A DNA stretch of 64,000 nt, from the NCBI RefSeq assembly GCF_900110875.1, contig NZ_FOFM01000001.1:248001-312000 (forward strand), read 5' to 3'. Source of the DNA: Pseudovibrio axinellae. Lineage in GTDB: Bacteria > Pseudomonadota > Alphaproteobacteria > Rhizobiales > Stappiaceae. The number at the start of each line of letters is the position of its first letter. Within the stretch, counting starts at the first letter, position 1. Positions 17,863-27,334 of the stretch are shown here, piece after piece. The position numbers and the translations under genes were made by a program. The notes beneath the pieces are model-generated. The model was given only the letters and a program-made list of their open reading frames with translations. It ran no database searches and was not told the DNA's origin.

Positions 17863-19803
17863 CTATTTCTTCGTATTTATACCCTCAATTACGCTTTCTT
17901 CGGCACTTTTGCCTCTTGAAATGAAGCCTTGATCATCTTCACGCATTTCTGCAAGGCGCGCTTCAGCTTCACTGACTTCACGTTGACGGCTCCACATGGA
18001 TGCATAAAGGCCGTCTTTGGCCATCAATTCGGCATGCGTGCCTTGTTCAACTGCTTCACCAGCTTTCAAAACAAGAATCCGATCTGCATTGACAACGGTA
18101 GACAAGCGGTGTGCGATCACCAGCGTTGTTCGGTCTTTGGATACGATGTCCAATGCAGACTGAATTTCTTGCTCTGTATGGGTATCCAAAGCAGATGTAG
18201 CTTCATCAAGGATCAAAATTGGAGGGCTTTTCAGGATCGTTCGGGCAATCGCTACCCTTTGCTTTTCCCCGCCGGAGAGCTTTAGACCGCGTTCTCCAAC
18301 TTCACTTTCATAACCATTTGGAAGGGCGTCTATGAAGTGGTCAATCTGCGCAAGCTTTGCAGCTTCCTTCACCTCATTATCGCTCGCGCCAACGCGGCCA
18401 TAACGAATGTTGTAGGCAATGTTGTCATTAAACAACACGGTGTCCTGAGGAACCATGCCGATATGATTGCGAAGAGATTTCTGTGTAACATCCCGCACAT
18501 CCTTACCATCGATGGTGATGCGTCCAGAAGTCACGTCGTAGAACCGGAACAACAAACGGGAGATCGTAGACTTACCTGCTCCGGACGGACCCACAATCGC
18601 GATAGTGCTGCCAGCTGGCACTTCGAAGTTCACACCTTTCAAAATCGGACGATCTTCATCATAGTGGAAGTGCACATCCTCGAAGCGAATGGTCGCTTCT
18701 TTGACCTTCAGCTCTTCGGCAAGCGGCTTATCTTGAATTTCTGGTTCAACGGCCAAAACCGAGAACATCGCCTCCAGATCAGCAATCCCCTGCCGAATTT
18801 CGCGATAGATAAAACCAATGAAATTGAGAGGAACAGAGAGCTGCATCAACAGAGCATTGATCATCACAAAGTCGCCTATCGACTGCTCACCGCGCTGGAT
18901 CGCCATTGCAGACATGGCCATACAAGTTGCCATGCCAACACCTAGGATCAAAGCCTGACCGAAGTTCAGCCATGACAGTGAAGTCCAAGTCTTAATGGCC
19001 GCTCGTTCATAGCCGCTCATTGCTTTATCAAAGCGACTGCGTTCCACTTCCTCGTTGCCGAAGTATTTCACTGTCTCAAAATTTAAGAGGCTGTCGACAG
19101 ACTTACTATTTGCATCATTGTCCGCATTGTTCATATCCCGGCGGATCTGAATGCGCTTATCAGAAGCTACGACAGTGTAATACACGTAGGCAAACACAGT
19201 CAGGCCAACGACGACAACATACCAAAAACCAAACTGAAACCAGATGACCAGCGCCATCATGGCAAATTCAACGACGGTCGGCATACCGCTCAAGATCGTA
19301 AAACGAACGATACCCTCAATGCCCTTTACCCCACGGTCGATGACGCGGGTAAGACCGCCAGTCCTGCGAGACAGGTGATAGCGCAATGAAAGCGCATGAA
19401 GGTGCTGGAACGTAAGGTTTGCGAGCTCGCGCACGGCGTGAAGGCCAACGCTTGAAAAGATTGCATCGCGGATCTGATTAAACCCGACCGCCATCAATCT
19501 GGCAACATTGTAAGCCAGAACCAGCATAATTGGCGCAACCAAAATTGGTGGCAGCCAATCGGGTAGGACACCATTTTCTGTTAAAGCATCGGTAGCCCAT
19601 GCATACAGATAGGGTGAGAATACAGTGATGATTTTTGCGACAATCAGCGCCGCAAGGGCGAGAACGACACGCTTTTTTAGCTCCGGTCTTGCATCTGGCC
19701 ACATATAAACCCAAAGGGTTTTTAGTGACCGAAGCAGGCCTTTATCGTCAGCATCCAAAGCCGGCGCCGACTTTCCCCGCTGTTTTTGATTTGTTGCAGT
19801 CAT
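17863..19803 (-). CDS. ABC exporter, Atm1/HMT1 (ABCB7-like) family
   Basis: 646 residues, a half-transporter with a six-helix membrane domain (about 45-330) fused to an ATPase domain. Walker A is GPSGAGKST, the signature LSGGEKQRVAIAR, Walker B LILDEATSALD, and the switch His is in VIAHRLST. Bacterial Atm1 homologues export glutathione-linked metal or persulfide compounds and functionally match mitochondrial Atm1. The N-terminal helices and the FNQIRDAIFS segment fit that group better than lipid flippase MsbA. Monocistronic. Confidence 0.9.
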   Translation of the reverse strand: MTATNQKQRGKSAPALDADDKGLLRSLKTLWVYMWPDARPELKKRVVLALAALIVAKIITVFSPYLYAWATDALTENGVLPDWLPPILVAPIMLVLAYNVARLMAVGFNQIRDAIFSSVGLHAVRELANLTFQHLHALSLRYHLSRRTGGLTRVIDRGVKGIEGIVRFTILSGMPTVVEFAMMALVIWFQFGFWYVVVVGLTVFAYVYYTVVASDKRIQIRRDMNNADNDANSKSVDSLLNFETVKYFGNEEVERSRFDKAMSGYERAAIKTWTSLSWLNFGQALILGVGMATCMAMSAMAIQRGEQSIGDFVMINALLMQLSVPLNFIGFIYREIRQGIADLEAMFSVLAVEPEIQDKPLAEELKVKEATIRFEDVHFHYDEDRPILKGVNFEVPAGSTIAIVGPSGAGKSTISRLLFRFYDVTSGRITIDGKDVRDVTQKSLRNHIGMVPQDTVLFNDNIAYNIRYGRVGASDNEVKEAAKLAQIDHFIDALPNGYESEVGERGLKLSGGEKQRVAIARTILKSPPILILDEATSALDTHTEQEIQSALDIVSKDRTTLVIAHRLSTVVNADRILVLKAGEAVEQGTHAELMAKDGLYASMWSRQREVSEAEARLAEMREDDQGFISRGKSAEESVIEGINTKK

Positions 19804-19859
19804 GCTTGTGCCTTATTGCCTTGAGCGTTCTTAAAACCAAAGAGCGCTTGGGCGAATTG

Positions 19860-19938
19860 GGGATGTCATATCAAAAAAGCAATGAGATTGAACGCTTTCA
19901 TTGCCATCAGAGTTTGAGCGGCTTTTGCCGCTTTTTTT
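19860..19938 (+). ncRNA. Candidate small RNA ending in an orphan terminator
   Basis: On the plus strand, stem gcaatga 19879-19885 / tcattgc 19898-19904 is followed 12 bases later by a textbook intrinsic terminator: agcggc 19917-19922, loop tttt, gccgct 19927-19932, then T6. No plus-strand gene precedes it; the neighbouring exporter is on the other strand. The 5' end is a guess. The minus strand has no T run after this hairpin, so it does not serve the LysM gene. Expression is unproven. Confidence 0.4.
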
Positions 19939-19952
19939 AGCATGTAAACCAG

Positions 19953-19985
19953 CGAAAGCGCTGGATTGATCCTCCAGCGCTTTCG
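19953..19985. repeat. 12-bp perfect inverted repeat
   Basis: cgaaagcgctgg 19953-19964 and ccagcgctttcg 19974-19985 with 9 bases between. The first arm can also fold with the bases just before it (ccagcg-aaag-cgctgg, 19949-19964), so two exclusive hairpins are possible. It may be the 3' end signal of the LysM gene on the minus strand, although no T run follows. Confidence 0.5.
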
Positions 19986-20148
19986 AAAACCTAGAGCTTA
20001 TCGCGTAAATCGACATTCACACGCTACGTTCTAAATTGTTAACTTGCGCGGCCCTTCTTTTCGAAACTTGTGTTCGCGTTTCGATGGTCCGCGTTAATCT
20101 GGAAAGATTTCACTTCTTAAATAGGTTGTTTGAAGAGAATAATCCAGA

Positions 20149-21558
20149 TCAGTTCTGAATTGTTTTCCAGTTCAGGTCTGCAACAGGTAGCATGAACACC
20201 TGACCTGGATAGATCAGATCCGGGTTCCGGATTTGCTGGCTATTTGCCTGATAGATGGTTGTGTAGCGGGTGCCTTTGCCATAGAGGCGACGCGAAATCG
20301 TCCATAGGTTATCACCTTGACGGATGATCACATTTGGCAATTCACCAATTCCTACAGATGCTGAAGCACCGCGTGAACCTGAGCCTTCTGCAACCAAACG
20401 TACAGGGATCATGACAACGTCGTTTTCACCCTTGGTGAACACAACCTGCGCTCGGGCTGCTACCTTGCCTTCAGTGTCTGCAAGCCTGTCAGCTCTGACT
20501 TCAACGTTGCCAGCAGAGATCTTCTTTTCAGCTTCCACAAGCCAGCGACCTTCTTTGCCAGCTTTCGCTTCACCGACAAACTCCTCACCAACATAGACAC
20601 GTACCTTCGCATCCGGTTTACTTTCACCTGCAACAAAGACTTTGCCCTGTGATGTTTCAACGGACTTTACTGAAAGGTCAGAGCTTTCTTGTGCAGCTGC
20701 ACGCATTGGCTGGACTTCAGGTCCGGCAATCTGATCTTCCACACGGGCTGTGATCTGAGGATGTGCAGCCTGACCGGTCGACTCCTGGGCTTCCTTTTGT
20801 ACGGTGGGAGCTACAGTATTTTCAGGCGCTTGAGACTTAACAGCGGCGATCTGCGTTTCAGCGGGCGCCGATGCTGGGCTGTTGTTAGCAACAGAAAGCG
20901 TTGGAGCCTCTGTCTCAGGTTTCTTGATTTTAACGGTTGTGACCGGTTCAGCAGTTACTGGAGCTTCCGGCATTTGAAGAATCTTGGATGGCGCGTTGGG
21001 CTCATTCAAGACGATCAACACTTCTCCAGTTTCGTTTTCAGGAACTGACACTGCAATATGTTGCGCAGAGCCGCTTTTCTCCTGAGTTTCGTTGTTGGTT
21101 GCTTCAAGGCTTACATCGTGATCGCCCGGCGTTAGAGGCCTATCGAGAACAATAGCGAATTCGCCGCGGGTATTTGCTATCCCTCTGCCGATTACGTCAC
21201 CATTGGAAATGAGAGCAACAATTGATCCAGCTTGCGCACGGCCAGCCACAACAGCATCACCTGACGGCTCCACGCGCATCACATCAAAGCTTGGGACATT
21301 TTCTGTCATGATATCAGCTGCACCCAACTGAGCAGTGACATCAGTTGGATTGTTAGCTTCGACTTTGTCCGTTTGAGTGCCTGATGAGTTGAGCTGTACA
21401 TTGCCGTTCGCAGCAGCCTCAAGCTTAGCAAAGGCGTCTTCGGCCTCAGCAACAAGCGAAGCATCATCCTTGCTCAGGTAGTACGCTCCTGCACCGATTG
21501 CGCCCGCTGCAACAGTTACAGCAACTGCCAACAACCAGTTCATCCCCGATTTCGACAT
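20149..21558 (-). CDS. Membrane-anchored LysM-domain protein with Ig-like repeats
   Basis: 469 residues from the ATG at 21558; the frame runs to 21606 but MSKSGMNW is the natural start of the anchor helix (about 6-26). A long periplasmic, Pro/Glu/Ala-rich region carries two bacterial Ig-like modules (about 90-160, VAGRAQAGSIVAL; about 320-390, VAGESKPDAKVRV). A C-terminal LysM domain (IRQGDNLWTISRRLYG to YPGQVFMLP) should bind peptidoglycan. Function is not established; a cell-envelope binding role is inferred. Confidence 0.85.
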   Translation of the reverse strand: MSKSGMNWLLAVAVTVAAGAIGAGAYYLSKDDASLVAEAEDAFAKLEAAANGNVQLNSSGTQTDKVEANNPTDVTAQLGAADIMTENVPSFDVMRVEPSGDAVVAGRAQAGSIVALISNGDVIGRGIANTRGEFAIVLDRPLTPGDHDVSLEATNNETQEKSGSAQHIAVSVPENETGEVLIVLNEPNAPSKILQMPEAPVTAEPVTTVKIKKPETEAPTLSVANNSPASAPAETQIAAVKSQAPENTVAPTVQKEAQESTGQAAHPQITARVEDQIAGPEVQPMRAAAQESSDLSVKSVETSQGKVFVAGESKPDAKVRVYVGEEFVGEAKAGKEGRWLVEAEKKISAGNVEVRADRLADTEGKVAARAQVVFTKGENDVVMIPVRLVAEGSGSRGASASVGIGELPNVIIRQGDNLWTISRRLYGKGTRYTTIYQANSQQIRNPDLIYPGQVFMLPVADLNWKTIQN

Positions 21559-21824
21559 GGTTCTCAATTGCTCCTCAAGCAGACCATAGTCCAATCGACA
21601 TGGCATGCTACGACATTATATCAGATTCTCCGGACATCAGTTTATCCGGTTGTCACTGTTGCTTATCACAACACAACAAGGACAGACTTTAACCGTGTTT
21701 GTTATACATGTTTAACCCGAGGGGCAAGGTGCACCATGCCAAGCAAGCTGCGCATGTTGGTGTAGTTAACCTCATTTTATGAGCTTTGCTTGATGTTATC
21801 CTAGCCTAATGCGACAGAATACCT

Positions 21825-22415
21825 ATGAAAACCTTGAAAAGCATCTGCGTATATTGCGGCTCAAATGCGGGCAGCCAGCCGCTGTTTGAGCAAGCCTCCA
21901 TTCAGCTTGGTAAACTATTGGCCAGCGAAGGGATTCGGCTCGTTTATGGCGGCGGGTCCATTGGACTGATGGGAGCGCTTGCAAAAACTGTTTTGGAAAA
22001 TGGCGGTGAAGTTACAGGTGTCATCCCTGGATTTTTGAAGGAACGAGAGGTAATGCTTGAACAGGCCCACGAGTTGATCGTGGTTCAAGACATGCATGAA
22101 AGAAAACGCACCATGTTTGAAAAGGCGGATGCGTTTATAGCCTTACCCGGTGGCATCGGAACTCTAGAAGAGCTTGTGGAGATGCTGACTTGGGCCCAGC
22201 TTGGCCGTCATGACAAACCAATGTTACTGCTCAACCTCGCTCAGTTCTGGACACCTTTGGTCGAACTACTCGATCACATGAGAGGTTTAGGGTTCATTCG
22301 GCCCGACAGCGATATCACCTATGAGATCACTGATGATGTTTCTCAAAGCATCAATCTGCTTTGCAAGGCCATTGAGGGCTGCAAAGTTGAAAACCCTAAC
22401 CTCAAAGATATGTAA
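21825..22415 (+). CDS. LOG family protein (cytokinin riboside monophosphate phosphoribohydrolase-like)
   Basis: 196 residues, TIGR00730-type Rossmann fold. The family's nucleotide-binding PGGxGTxxE is present as LPGGIGTLEE, with YGGGSIGLMG earlier and the Arg of MHERKRTMF. Members split nucleoside 5'-monophosphates into base and ribose phosphate; many bacterial ones were once misnamed lysine decarboxylases. Divergent from the LysM gene, with 266 bases between. Confidence 0.9.
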   Translation: MKTLKSICVYCGSNAGSQPLFEQASIQLGKLLASEGIRLVYGGGSIGLMGALAKTVLENGGEVTGVIPGFLKEREVMLEQAHELIVVQDMHERKRTMFEKADAFIALPGGIGTLEELVEMLTWAQLGRHDKPMLLLNLAQFWTPLVELLDHMRGLGFIRPDSDITYEITDDVSQSINLLCKAIEGCKVENPNLKDM

Positions 22416-22444
22416 AAATATGCCCGCTGAAACGTCAGCGGGCA
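22414..22444 (-). terminator. Terminator of the RarD-like gene
   Basis: Perfect 10-bp stem tgcccgctga 22421-22430 / tcagcgggca 22435-22444 with loop aacg. On the minus strand TATTTTTACA follows, so it ends the gene whose stop is at 22496. It is only 5 bases past the convergent LOG gene stop and may serve both. Confidence 0.75.
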
Positions 22445-22495
22445 CTCAAAAGTACATCACATTCTCTAGCCAAACATTTTGTGCGAGCGCTTGCC

Positions 22496-23437
22496 CTAAG
22501 CAAGTTTTGCTGCCCGACGCTTTGACATTAGCCCGTCAATTGAAAAAATGACGAGTGATAACCAGATCATAGCGAACGCAAACAAACCTTCCGCTGAAAG
22601 CTCTTCACCAAACAGCCAAATCGCGGTGAGAAAATGAATGGAGGGCGCAACATATTGCAGGAAACCGATGTAAACCATTGGCAAACGGCGCGCAGCAAAT
22701 GCGAAGATAACCAGCGGAACGGCGGTGATCACACCTGTGAATAGCAACAGGGAAAGAAACAGAGGGTGTTCCAACGGTATTGCGGGGTAAACTCCCCCAG
22801 TGCCAGCACCAGCGAAATACCAGATTCCGGCAACCGCAAATGGCATAACAAGCAGAACCTCAACCAATTGACCAGCGACAGCACCAACGGGCGCTTTTTT
22901 CCGCATTAGACCATAGAGCGCAAAGCTCAAAGCAAGCACAACAGAGACCCACGGCAACTCACCCATATCGAATGTTTTATAAACCACTGCGGTCACTGTA
23001 ATTGCCAGCGCAGCAAGTTGGGCTTTGGTCAAACGTTCCGATAACAATAAAACACCGAGCCCAACACTCACAAGTGGATTGATGAAATAACCGAGGCTTG
23101 CATCTAGTACCCTGCCCGTTTCAACCGCCCAGATAAACACAGTCCAGTTTATGCTAATGACCGAGGCCGATACCAAAAGGTATTTAAGGCGTGAGAAGTC
23201 TCCGAAGATTGAAAAAACCTCGCGACGCAAACTTCTTAGCGCCATAAACGAGCCAAGGAACAGAACGGAGCCAATCACCCGGTAGCAAATCACTATGATG
23301 GCTGGCATATCAGCCGTAAGTTTGTAGTACATGGGGGCAAAACCCCACATGAGATAAGCAGAGACTGCCGCAATCAAACCTGCTTTGAACGCTTCTGGCG
23401 TGCCTAGCTGATCAGACACTGAAGCTGACTGGCCCAT
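22496..23437 (-). CDS. rarD: EamA/RarD family transporter
   Basis: 313 residues from ATG 23437, which has GAGGAA 6 bases upstream; the open frame reaches 23530 but overlaps the cimA end region. Ten predicted membrane helices in two EamA repeats, with the RarD hallmark YLMWGFAPMYYKL at the N-terminus and FLQYVAPSIHFLTA near the C-terminus. The role (drug/metabolite export; chloramphenicol sensitivity in E. coli) is poorly defined. Lies 93 bases downstream of cimA on the same strand. Confidence 0.85.
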   Translation of the reverse strand: MGQSASVSDQLGTPEAFKAGLIAAVSAYLMWGFAPMYYKLTADMPAIIVICYRVIGSVLFLGSFMALRSLRREVFSIFGDFSRLKYLLVSASVISINWTVFIWAVETGRVLDASLGYFINPLVSVGLGVLLLSERLTKAQLAALAITVTAVVYKTFDMGELPWVSVVLALSFALYGLMRKKAPVGAVAGQLVEVLLVMPFAVAGIWYFAGAGTGGVYPAIPLEHPLFLSLLLFTGVITAVPLVIFAFAARRLPMVYIGFLQYVAPSIHFLTAIWLFGEELSAEGLFAFAMIWLSLVIFSIDGLMSKRRAAKLA

Positions 23438-23530
23438 GATTTCCTCATAGTTTAAGCAAAAGAACGTCAGAGAACCTGACGCTCTTATTGAAAAGAGTAA
23501 GTTGCAGCAGCCATCGCGGCTACGATACAA

Positions 23531-25135
23531 TCAGGCTGTTTCCAGCTCATCCGCTTTAAAGATGCAATAGCGTACTGAATCTACGAGTGCCTGGAAGGAT
23601 GCATCTACAATATTTTCAGAGACACCGACAGTGAACCAGCGTTTTCCGGTTTTTTTATTCTGGCTCTCTATGAGAACCCTTGTAATCGCACTGGTGCCGC
23701 CATTCAATATACGCACCTTGTAATCAATCAGTTCCAAGTCTGCTATTAATCCCTGATATTTACCAAGGTCTTTGCGAAGCGACAGATCAAGAGCGTTCAC
23801 TGGACCATTCCCCTCCGCCACAGACATGAAAGTCGCTCCGTCGACTTCTACTTTCACCACTGCCTCAGAGACCGTTACCCGCTCACCCAGCGCATTGTAA
23901 CGTCGCTCTACACCTGTGCGGAAGGATAGGACATCAAAATAGTCAGGCACTGAATGAAGGCGACGGCGGGCAAGCAATTCAAAAGAGGCATCGGCCGCTT
24001 CGTATGCAAAGCCCTGTGCTTCAAGTTCTTTAACTTCCGCAAGAAGGCGGTCAAGGCGTGGATCAGCTTTGTCAGCTTCAACACCAAGGCGCTTTAGCTC
24101 ATTGAGCAAGTTGGATTTACCAGCCTGATCTGAGACCAGAACTCTGCGCTGATTGCCGACCATTTCAGGTGGGATATGCTCGTAAGTATCTGGGTTCTTC
24201 AAGATTGCGGAGGCGTGAATCCCAGCTTTGGTTGCAAAAGCATTCGCTCCAACGTAAGGAGCGTGAACGTTAGAAGATCGATTCAAGATTTCGTCAAAAC
24301 TTCTTGATATTGCTGTTAGATTCGTTAGGTCTTCAACTGCGATGCCAAGCCCAACCAGATCGTTATACGGCTTTTTCAGCAGCATATTCGGGATCAACGT
24401 TATTAAGTTCGCGTTGCCGCAACGCTCGCCGATCCCGTTCAATGTGCCCTGCACCTGACGGACACCAGCAATCACGGCGGCGAGTGTGTTTGCGACAGCG
24501 TGGCCGGTATCATCATGTGCGTGGATACCAAGGTTGCTGCCCGGCACGAACTGCATAACTGCATTAACAATTTCAGCCACTTCATGGGGAAGTGTACCGC
24601 CGTTTGTGTCACATAAAACAACCCAGCGCGCTCCAGCATCATAGGCTGTTTTTGCGCACGATAACGCATATTCCGGGTTGGCTTTATAGCCATCAAAAAA
24701 ATGCTCGCAATCAATCATTGCCTCTTTGCCGACAGCGACGGATGCTTTGACCGTGTCGGCAATACTCTCCAAGTTGTCCTCATTGGAGCATTTGAGCGCG
24801 ACATCAACGTGGTAGTCCCAGCTTTTTGCGACATAGCAGGTGGCATCTGCTGCAGATTGCAAAACCATCTGAACTCCTGGATCGTTCTCAACGGAGCGCC
24901 CAGCGCGTTTGGTCATGCCAAAAGCAGTGAAGATAGCTTTTGTTGTTCGTTTTTCTGCGAAGAACCTAGTATCCGTTGGGTTTGCCCCTGGATACCCGCC
25001 TTCGATGTAATCAACACCAAGACGCTCCAACAAGTCGGTAATGGCAATTTTTTCATCCACGGAGAAGTCAATGCCGGAGGTTTGAGCCCCATCGCGCAGT
25101 GTCGTGTCGAAAAGATACAGACGTTCCTTCGTCAT
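23531..25135 (-). CDS. cimA: (R)-citramalate synthase
   Basis: 534 residues, the length of the TIGR00977 family. The HMGL-like TIM barrel starts with LFDTTLRDGAQTSG, the metal-binding HAHDD is near residue 205, and NGIGERCGNANL follows. The C-terminal LeuA allosteric dimer domain spans roughly 395-530. It condenses acetyl-CoA and pyruvate into citramalate for the threonine-independent isoleucine route; the wide family also includes homocitrate synthase, but the YIEGGYPGANPTD segment favours citramalate synthase. Confidence 0.88.
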   Translation of the reverse strand: MTKERLYLFDTTLRDGAQTSGIDFSVDEKIAITDLLERLGVDYIEGGYPGANPTDTRFFAEKRTTKAIFTAFGMTKRAGRSVENDPGVQMVLQSAADATCYVAKSWDYHVDVALKCSNEDNLESIADTVKASVAVGKEAMIDCEHFFDGYKANPEYALSCAKTAYDAGARWVVLCDTNGGTLPHEVAEIVNAVMQFVPGSNLGIHAHDDTGHAVANTLAAVIAGVRQVQGTLNGIGERCGNANLITLIPNMLLKKPYNDLVGLGIAVEDLTNLTAISRSFDEILNRSSNVHAPYVGANAFATKAGIHASAILKNPDTYEHIPPEMVGNQRRVLVSDQAGKSNLLNELKRLGVEADKADPRLDRLLAEVKELEAQGFAYEAADASFELLARRRLHSVPDYFDVLSFRTGVERRYNALGERVTVSEAVVKVEVDGATFMSVAEGNGPVNALDLSLRKDLGKYQGLIADLELIDYKVRILNGGTSAITRVLIESQNKKTGKRWFTVGVSENIVDASFQALVDSVRYCIFKADELETA

Positions 25136-25222
25136 AATATGCCTACCCTACTTATTACCCCGAGCTTTGCCCCGGCTTTCTCTCAATTTGCCGCTGGTGC
25201 CTTCCCCCAGCACTCTGCTTCG

Positions 25223-25252
25223 TTCTCAGGGCACACATGTACGCCCTGAGAA
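25223..25252. other. 10-bp perfect stem-loop between cysS and cimA
   Basis: ttctcagggc 25223-25232 pairs with gccctgagaa 25243-25252, no T run on either side. Read on the minus strand it lies about 90 bases ahead of cimA and is followed by a second possible stem (gctgg / ccagc). It may be part of a structured cimA leader or a cysS 3' end. Confidence 0.45.
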
Positions 25253-25347
25253 AACTCTGTGACCCTAAACGGTTAGTGGCCACATAACCATGGAGCTTAC
25301 TTCAAGCGTCCTTGTGGTATCTGCTCACTCGTCACAATTTTCATGCT

Positions 25348-26799
25348 TTAAGAACAGGACCACGTGGTTTCAATCTCACCGGTTTCTTTGTTTTTCATAT
25401 CTTTAAGCACAACACCATCGGCGGCGAGTTCATCACGAATGCGATCACTCTCCGCAAAATCTTTTGCTTTGCGTGCTTGCAGGCGTTTGGCGATCAGCTC
25501 TTCAACTTTTGCCGTCAGTTCCGGAGACGCATCGGTTTCAGCCTTCTTCACTTCCTGATCTTGCGAAAATGATTCAAGATCAAAGCCCAAAAAGCTGATA
25601 GAATTAGCTAATTTCTGCAAAGCACCCACGTCACCGCCGCGCCCATCACGTGCGAGTTTATGCAATGCTGCAAATGCTCGCGGTGTGTTGAGGTCATCAA
25701 GCAAGCCTTCTAAAACGCCGTCATCCAGTGCACCATTATTTTGCGTCACGACGCCATGCTTCTTCATCAGGTCTGACCAGCGTGTGAGCTGTTTTTCGCC
25801 CTCTGCCAGACTTTTAAACGTGAAGTCAATCGGTTGGCGATATTGGGTTTGAAGCAATGCATAACGCATTGCCTGCCCGGACCACCGCCGCCCGCCACCT
25901 TCTTCGGTGTCCAAAAGTTGGTGGACAGTAAAGAAGTTGCCCAGCGATTTGGACATCTTCTCACCTTCCACTTGAAGGAAGCCGTTGTGCATCCATACAT
26001 TGGCCATTGCATGGGTGCCATGAGCACATCTGGATTGTGCGATCTCGTTTTCATGGTGTGGGAAGGTCAAATCGACGCCACCACCGTGAATATCAAAGAC
26101 CTCGCCCAAATGTTTTTCGGACATTGCGGAACATTCAATGTGCCAGCCCGGGCGACCCGGTGTTTTGATACCGCATGGGCTTTCCCAACCCGGCTCGTTT
26201 TCCTTGGATGGCTTCCAAAGTACGAAGTCAGTCGGGTCTTTTTTGTAGGATGCCACCTCTACGCGAGCGCCAGCCACCATTTCGTCAAGCGTCCGGTTTG
26301 ATAGCTTCCCATAATCCGGCATGCTTGGAACATGAAAGAGAACATGCTCATCCGCAACATAGGCATGGCCTTTGTCGACGAGCGTCTCAATCATCGTTTT
26401 CATTTCTTCGATGTGTTCAGTCGCACGAGGCTCAATATCTGGAGCTTGAGCGCCCAGCGCAGACATGTCCGTGTGGTATTGAGCCGCTGTTTTATCGGTC
26501 AGCTGCCGAATGGAAATCCCTTCTCGCGCCGCACGTTCATTAATCTTATCGTCTACGTCTGTAATGTTGCGCACGTAGGTCACGTGATCTGCGCCATAAA
26601 GTTGACGTAGCAACCTGGCCAAAACATCAAAGACGACAACGGGACGTGCATTGCCAATATGGGCGTAGTCGTAGACGGTGGGACCACACACATACATACG
26701 CACGTTAGATGCGTCCATTGGCACAAATTTCTCTTTTGTGCGTGTCAGAGTATTGGTGAGCAGAAGTCCCTTGTCGCCTGGGTTAGTGTCTGCGCTCAT
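25348..26799 (-). CDS. cysS: Cysteine-tRNA ligase
   Basis: 483 residues, class I synthetase. [13 protein letters not shown] carries the zinc-binding Cys38 and the HIGH-type motif [19 protein letters not shown] supplies the other zinc ligands; KMSKS is in [10 protein letters not shown] near residue 280. Charges tRNA-Cys in the cytoplasm. The C-terminal region is the usual DALR anticodon bundle. Start ATG has GGAG about 10 bases upstream. Confidence 0.97.
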   Translation of the reverse strand: MSADTNPGDKGLLLTNTLTRTKEKFVPMDASNVRMYVCGPTVYDYAHIGNARPVVVFDVLARLLRQLYGADHVTYVRNITDVDDKINERAAREGISIRQLTDKTAAQYHTDMSALGAQAPDIEPRATEHIEEMKTMIETLVDKGHAYVADEHVLFHVPSMPDYGKLSNRTLDEMVAGARVEVASYKKDPTDFVLWKPSKENEPGWESPCGIKTPGRPGWHIECSAMSEKHLGEVFDIHGGGVDLTFPHHENEIAQSRCAHGTHAMANVWMHNGFLQVEGEKMSKSLGNFFTVHQLLDTEEGGGRRWSGQAMRYALLQTQYRQPIDFTFKSLAEGEKQLTRWSDLMKKHGVVTQNNGALDDGVLEGLLDDLNTPRAFAALHKLARDGRGGDVGALQKLANSISFLGFDLESFSQDQEVKKAETDASPELTAKVEELIAKRLQARKAKDFAESDRIRDELAADGVVLKDMKNKETGEIETTWSCS

Positions 26800-27334
26800 A
26801 ATGGTTCGTCTCCGGGCCAGCTGGCCGGGCGTTCATCTCACGCAGAATACAAGCAGGATAGAACGGCCACAGCCAGCGTTTTCGCTAGCTGCAAATAATG
26901 ATGGTGCAAAAAGAAGTGTGCATCGCCGTTTTCATAAAATGGTTGTCGCTGATTGTGGCTTACAGGTCAAGTCTTAGTCTCACCGCTTCACCTGAATTTC
27001 CCGCAAAGTCGGTTAGAAAACGGCTTGTAGAGGCCTTTCTGTTACACAAAACAGAGGAAACCAAGTCTGCTGGACCATAGAACTATGAAGAGCGCCAGTA
27101 CATGGCTGGCTTTGTAAATTGGTCCTGCGGCGCATTGGGTTCAGGCTCGTCTCCATTGACTAGAGCACAAGCATTCAGGCACTCACTCCTCTGCCGCAAG
27201 TAAGACTTCAAGGAGAACCTTATTGGTTTCTTTAGGCAGATTTATATCGGTAGCGGATTTTTACTGTTGCTTTAGTGAAGGCTCGATAAATAGGATCCCA
27301 TGCTCAAAGAAATAAAGAGACTGAGGTTGACCTG
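26800..27334. other. Long intergenic region between cysS and a secreted-protein gene
   Basis: 535 bases, divergent. It must hold the cysS promoter (minus) and that of the gene at 27335 (plus). A short imperfect hairpin (agccagcg-tttt-cgctagct, about 26874-26889) is visible. Short open frames here lack ribosome sites and protein-like composition. I see no RNA gene or mobile-element remnant. Confidence 0.4.

Larger units (their letters stand above)
19804..20148. other. Intergenic region holding a candidate small RNA and an inverted repeat
   Basis: 345 bases between the ABC exporter start and the LysM gene stop, both minus-strand. It must hold the exporter promoter. It also contains a plus-strand hairpin pair with a terminator and a 12-bp inverted repeat, described separately. 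No protein gene is visible in it. Confidence 0.6.

Noticed and set aside
19849-19860. Shared 12-mer ttgggcgaattg, seen here and near 28108, as a common promoter element
   Set aside because: A 12-base match within 64 kb is expected by chance many times, and promoter spacing does not fit at either place.
26898-27080. 60-codon plus-strand frame upstream of the secreted-protein gene
   Set aside because: No ribosome site, no domain, and it lies where the cysS promoter must be.
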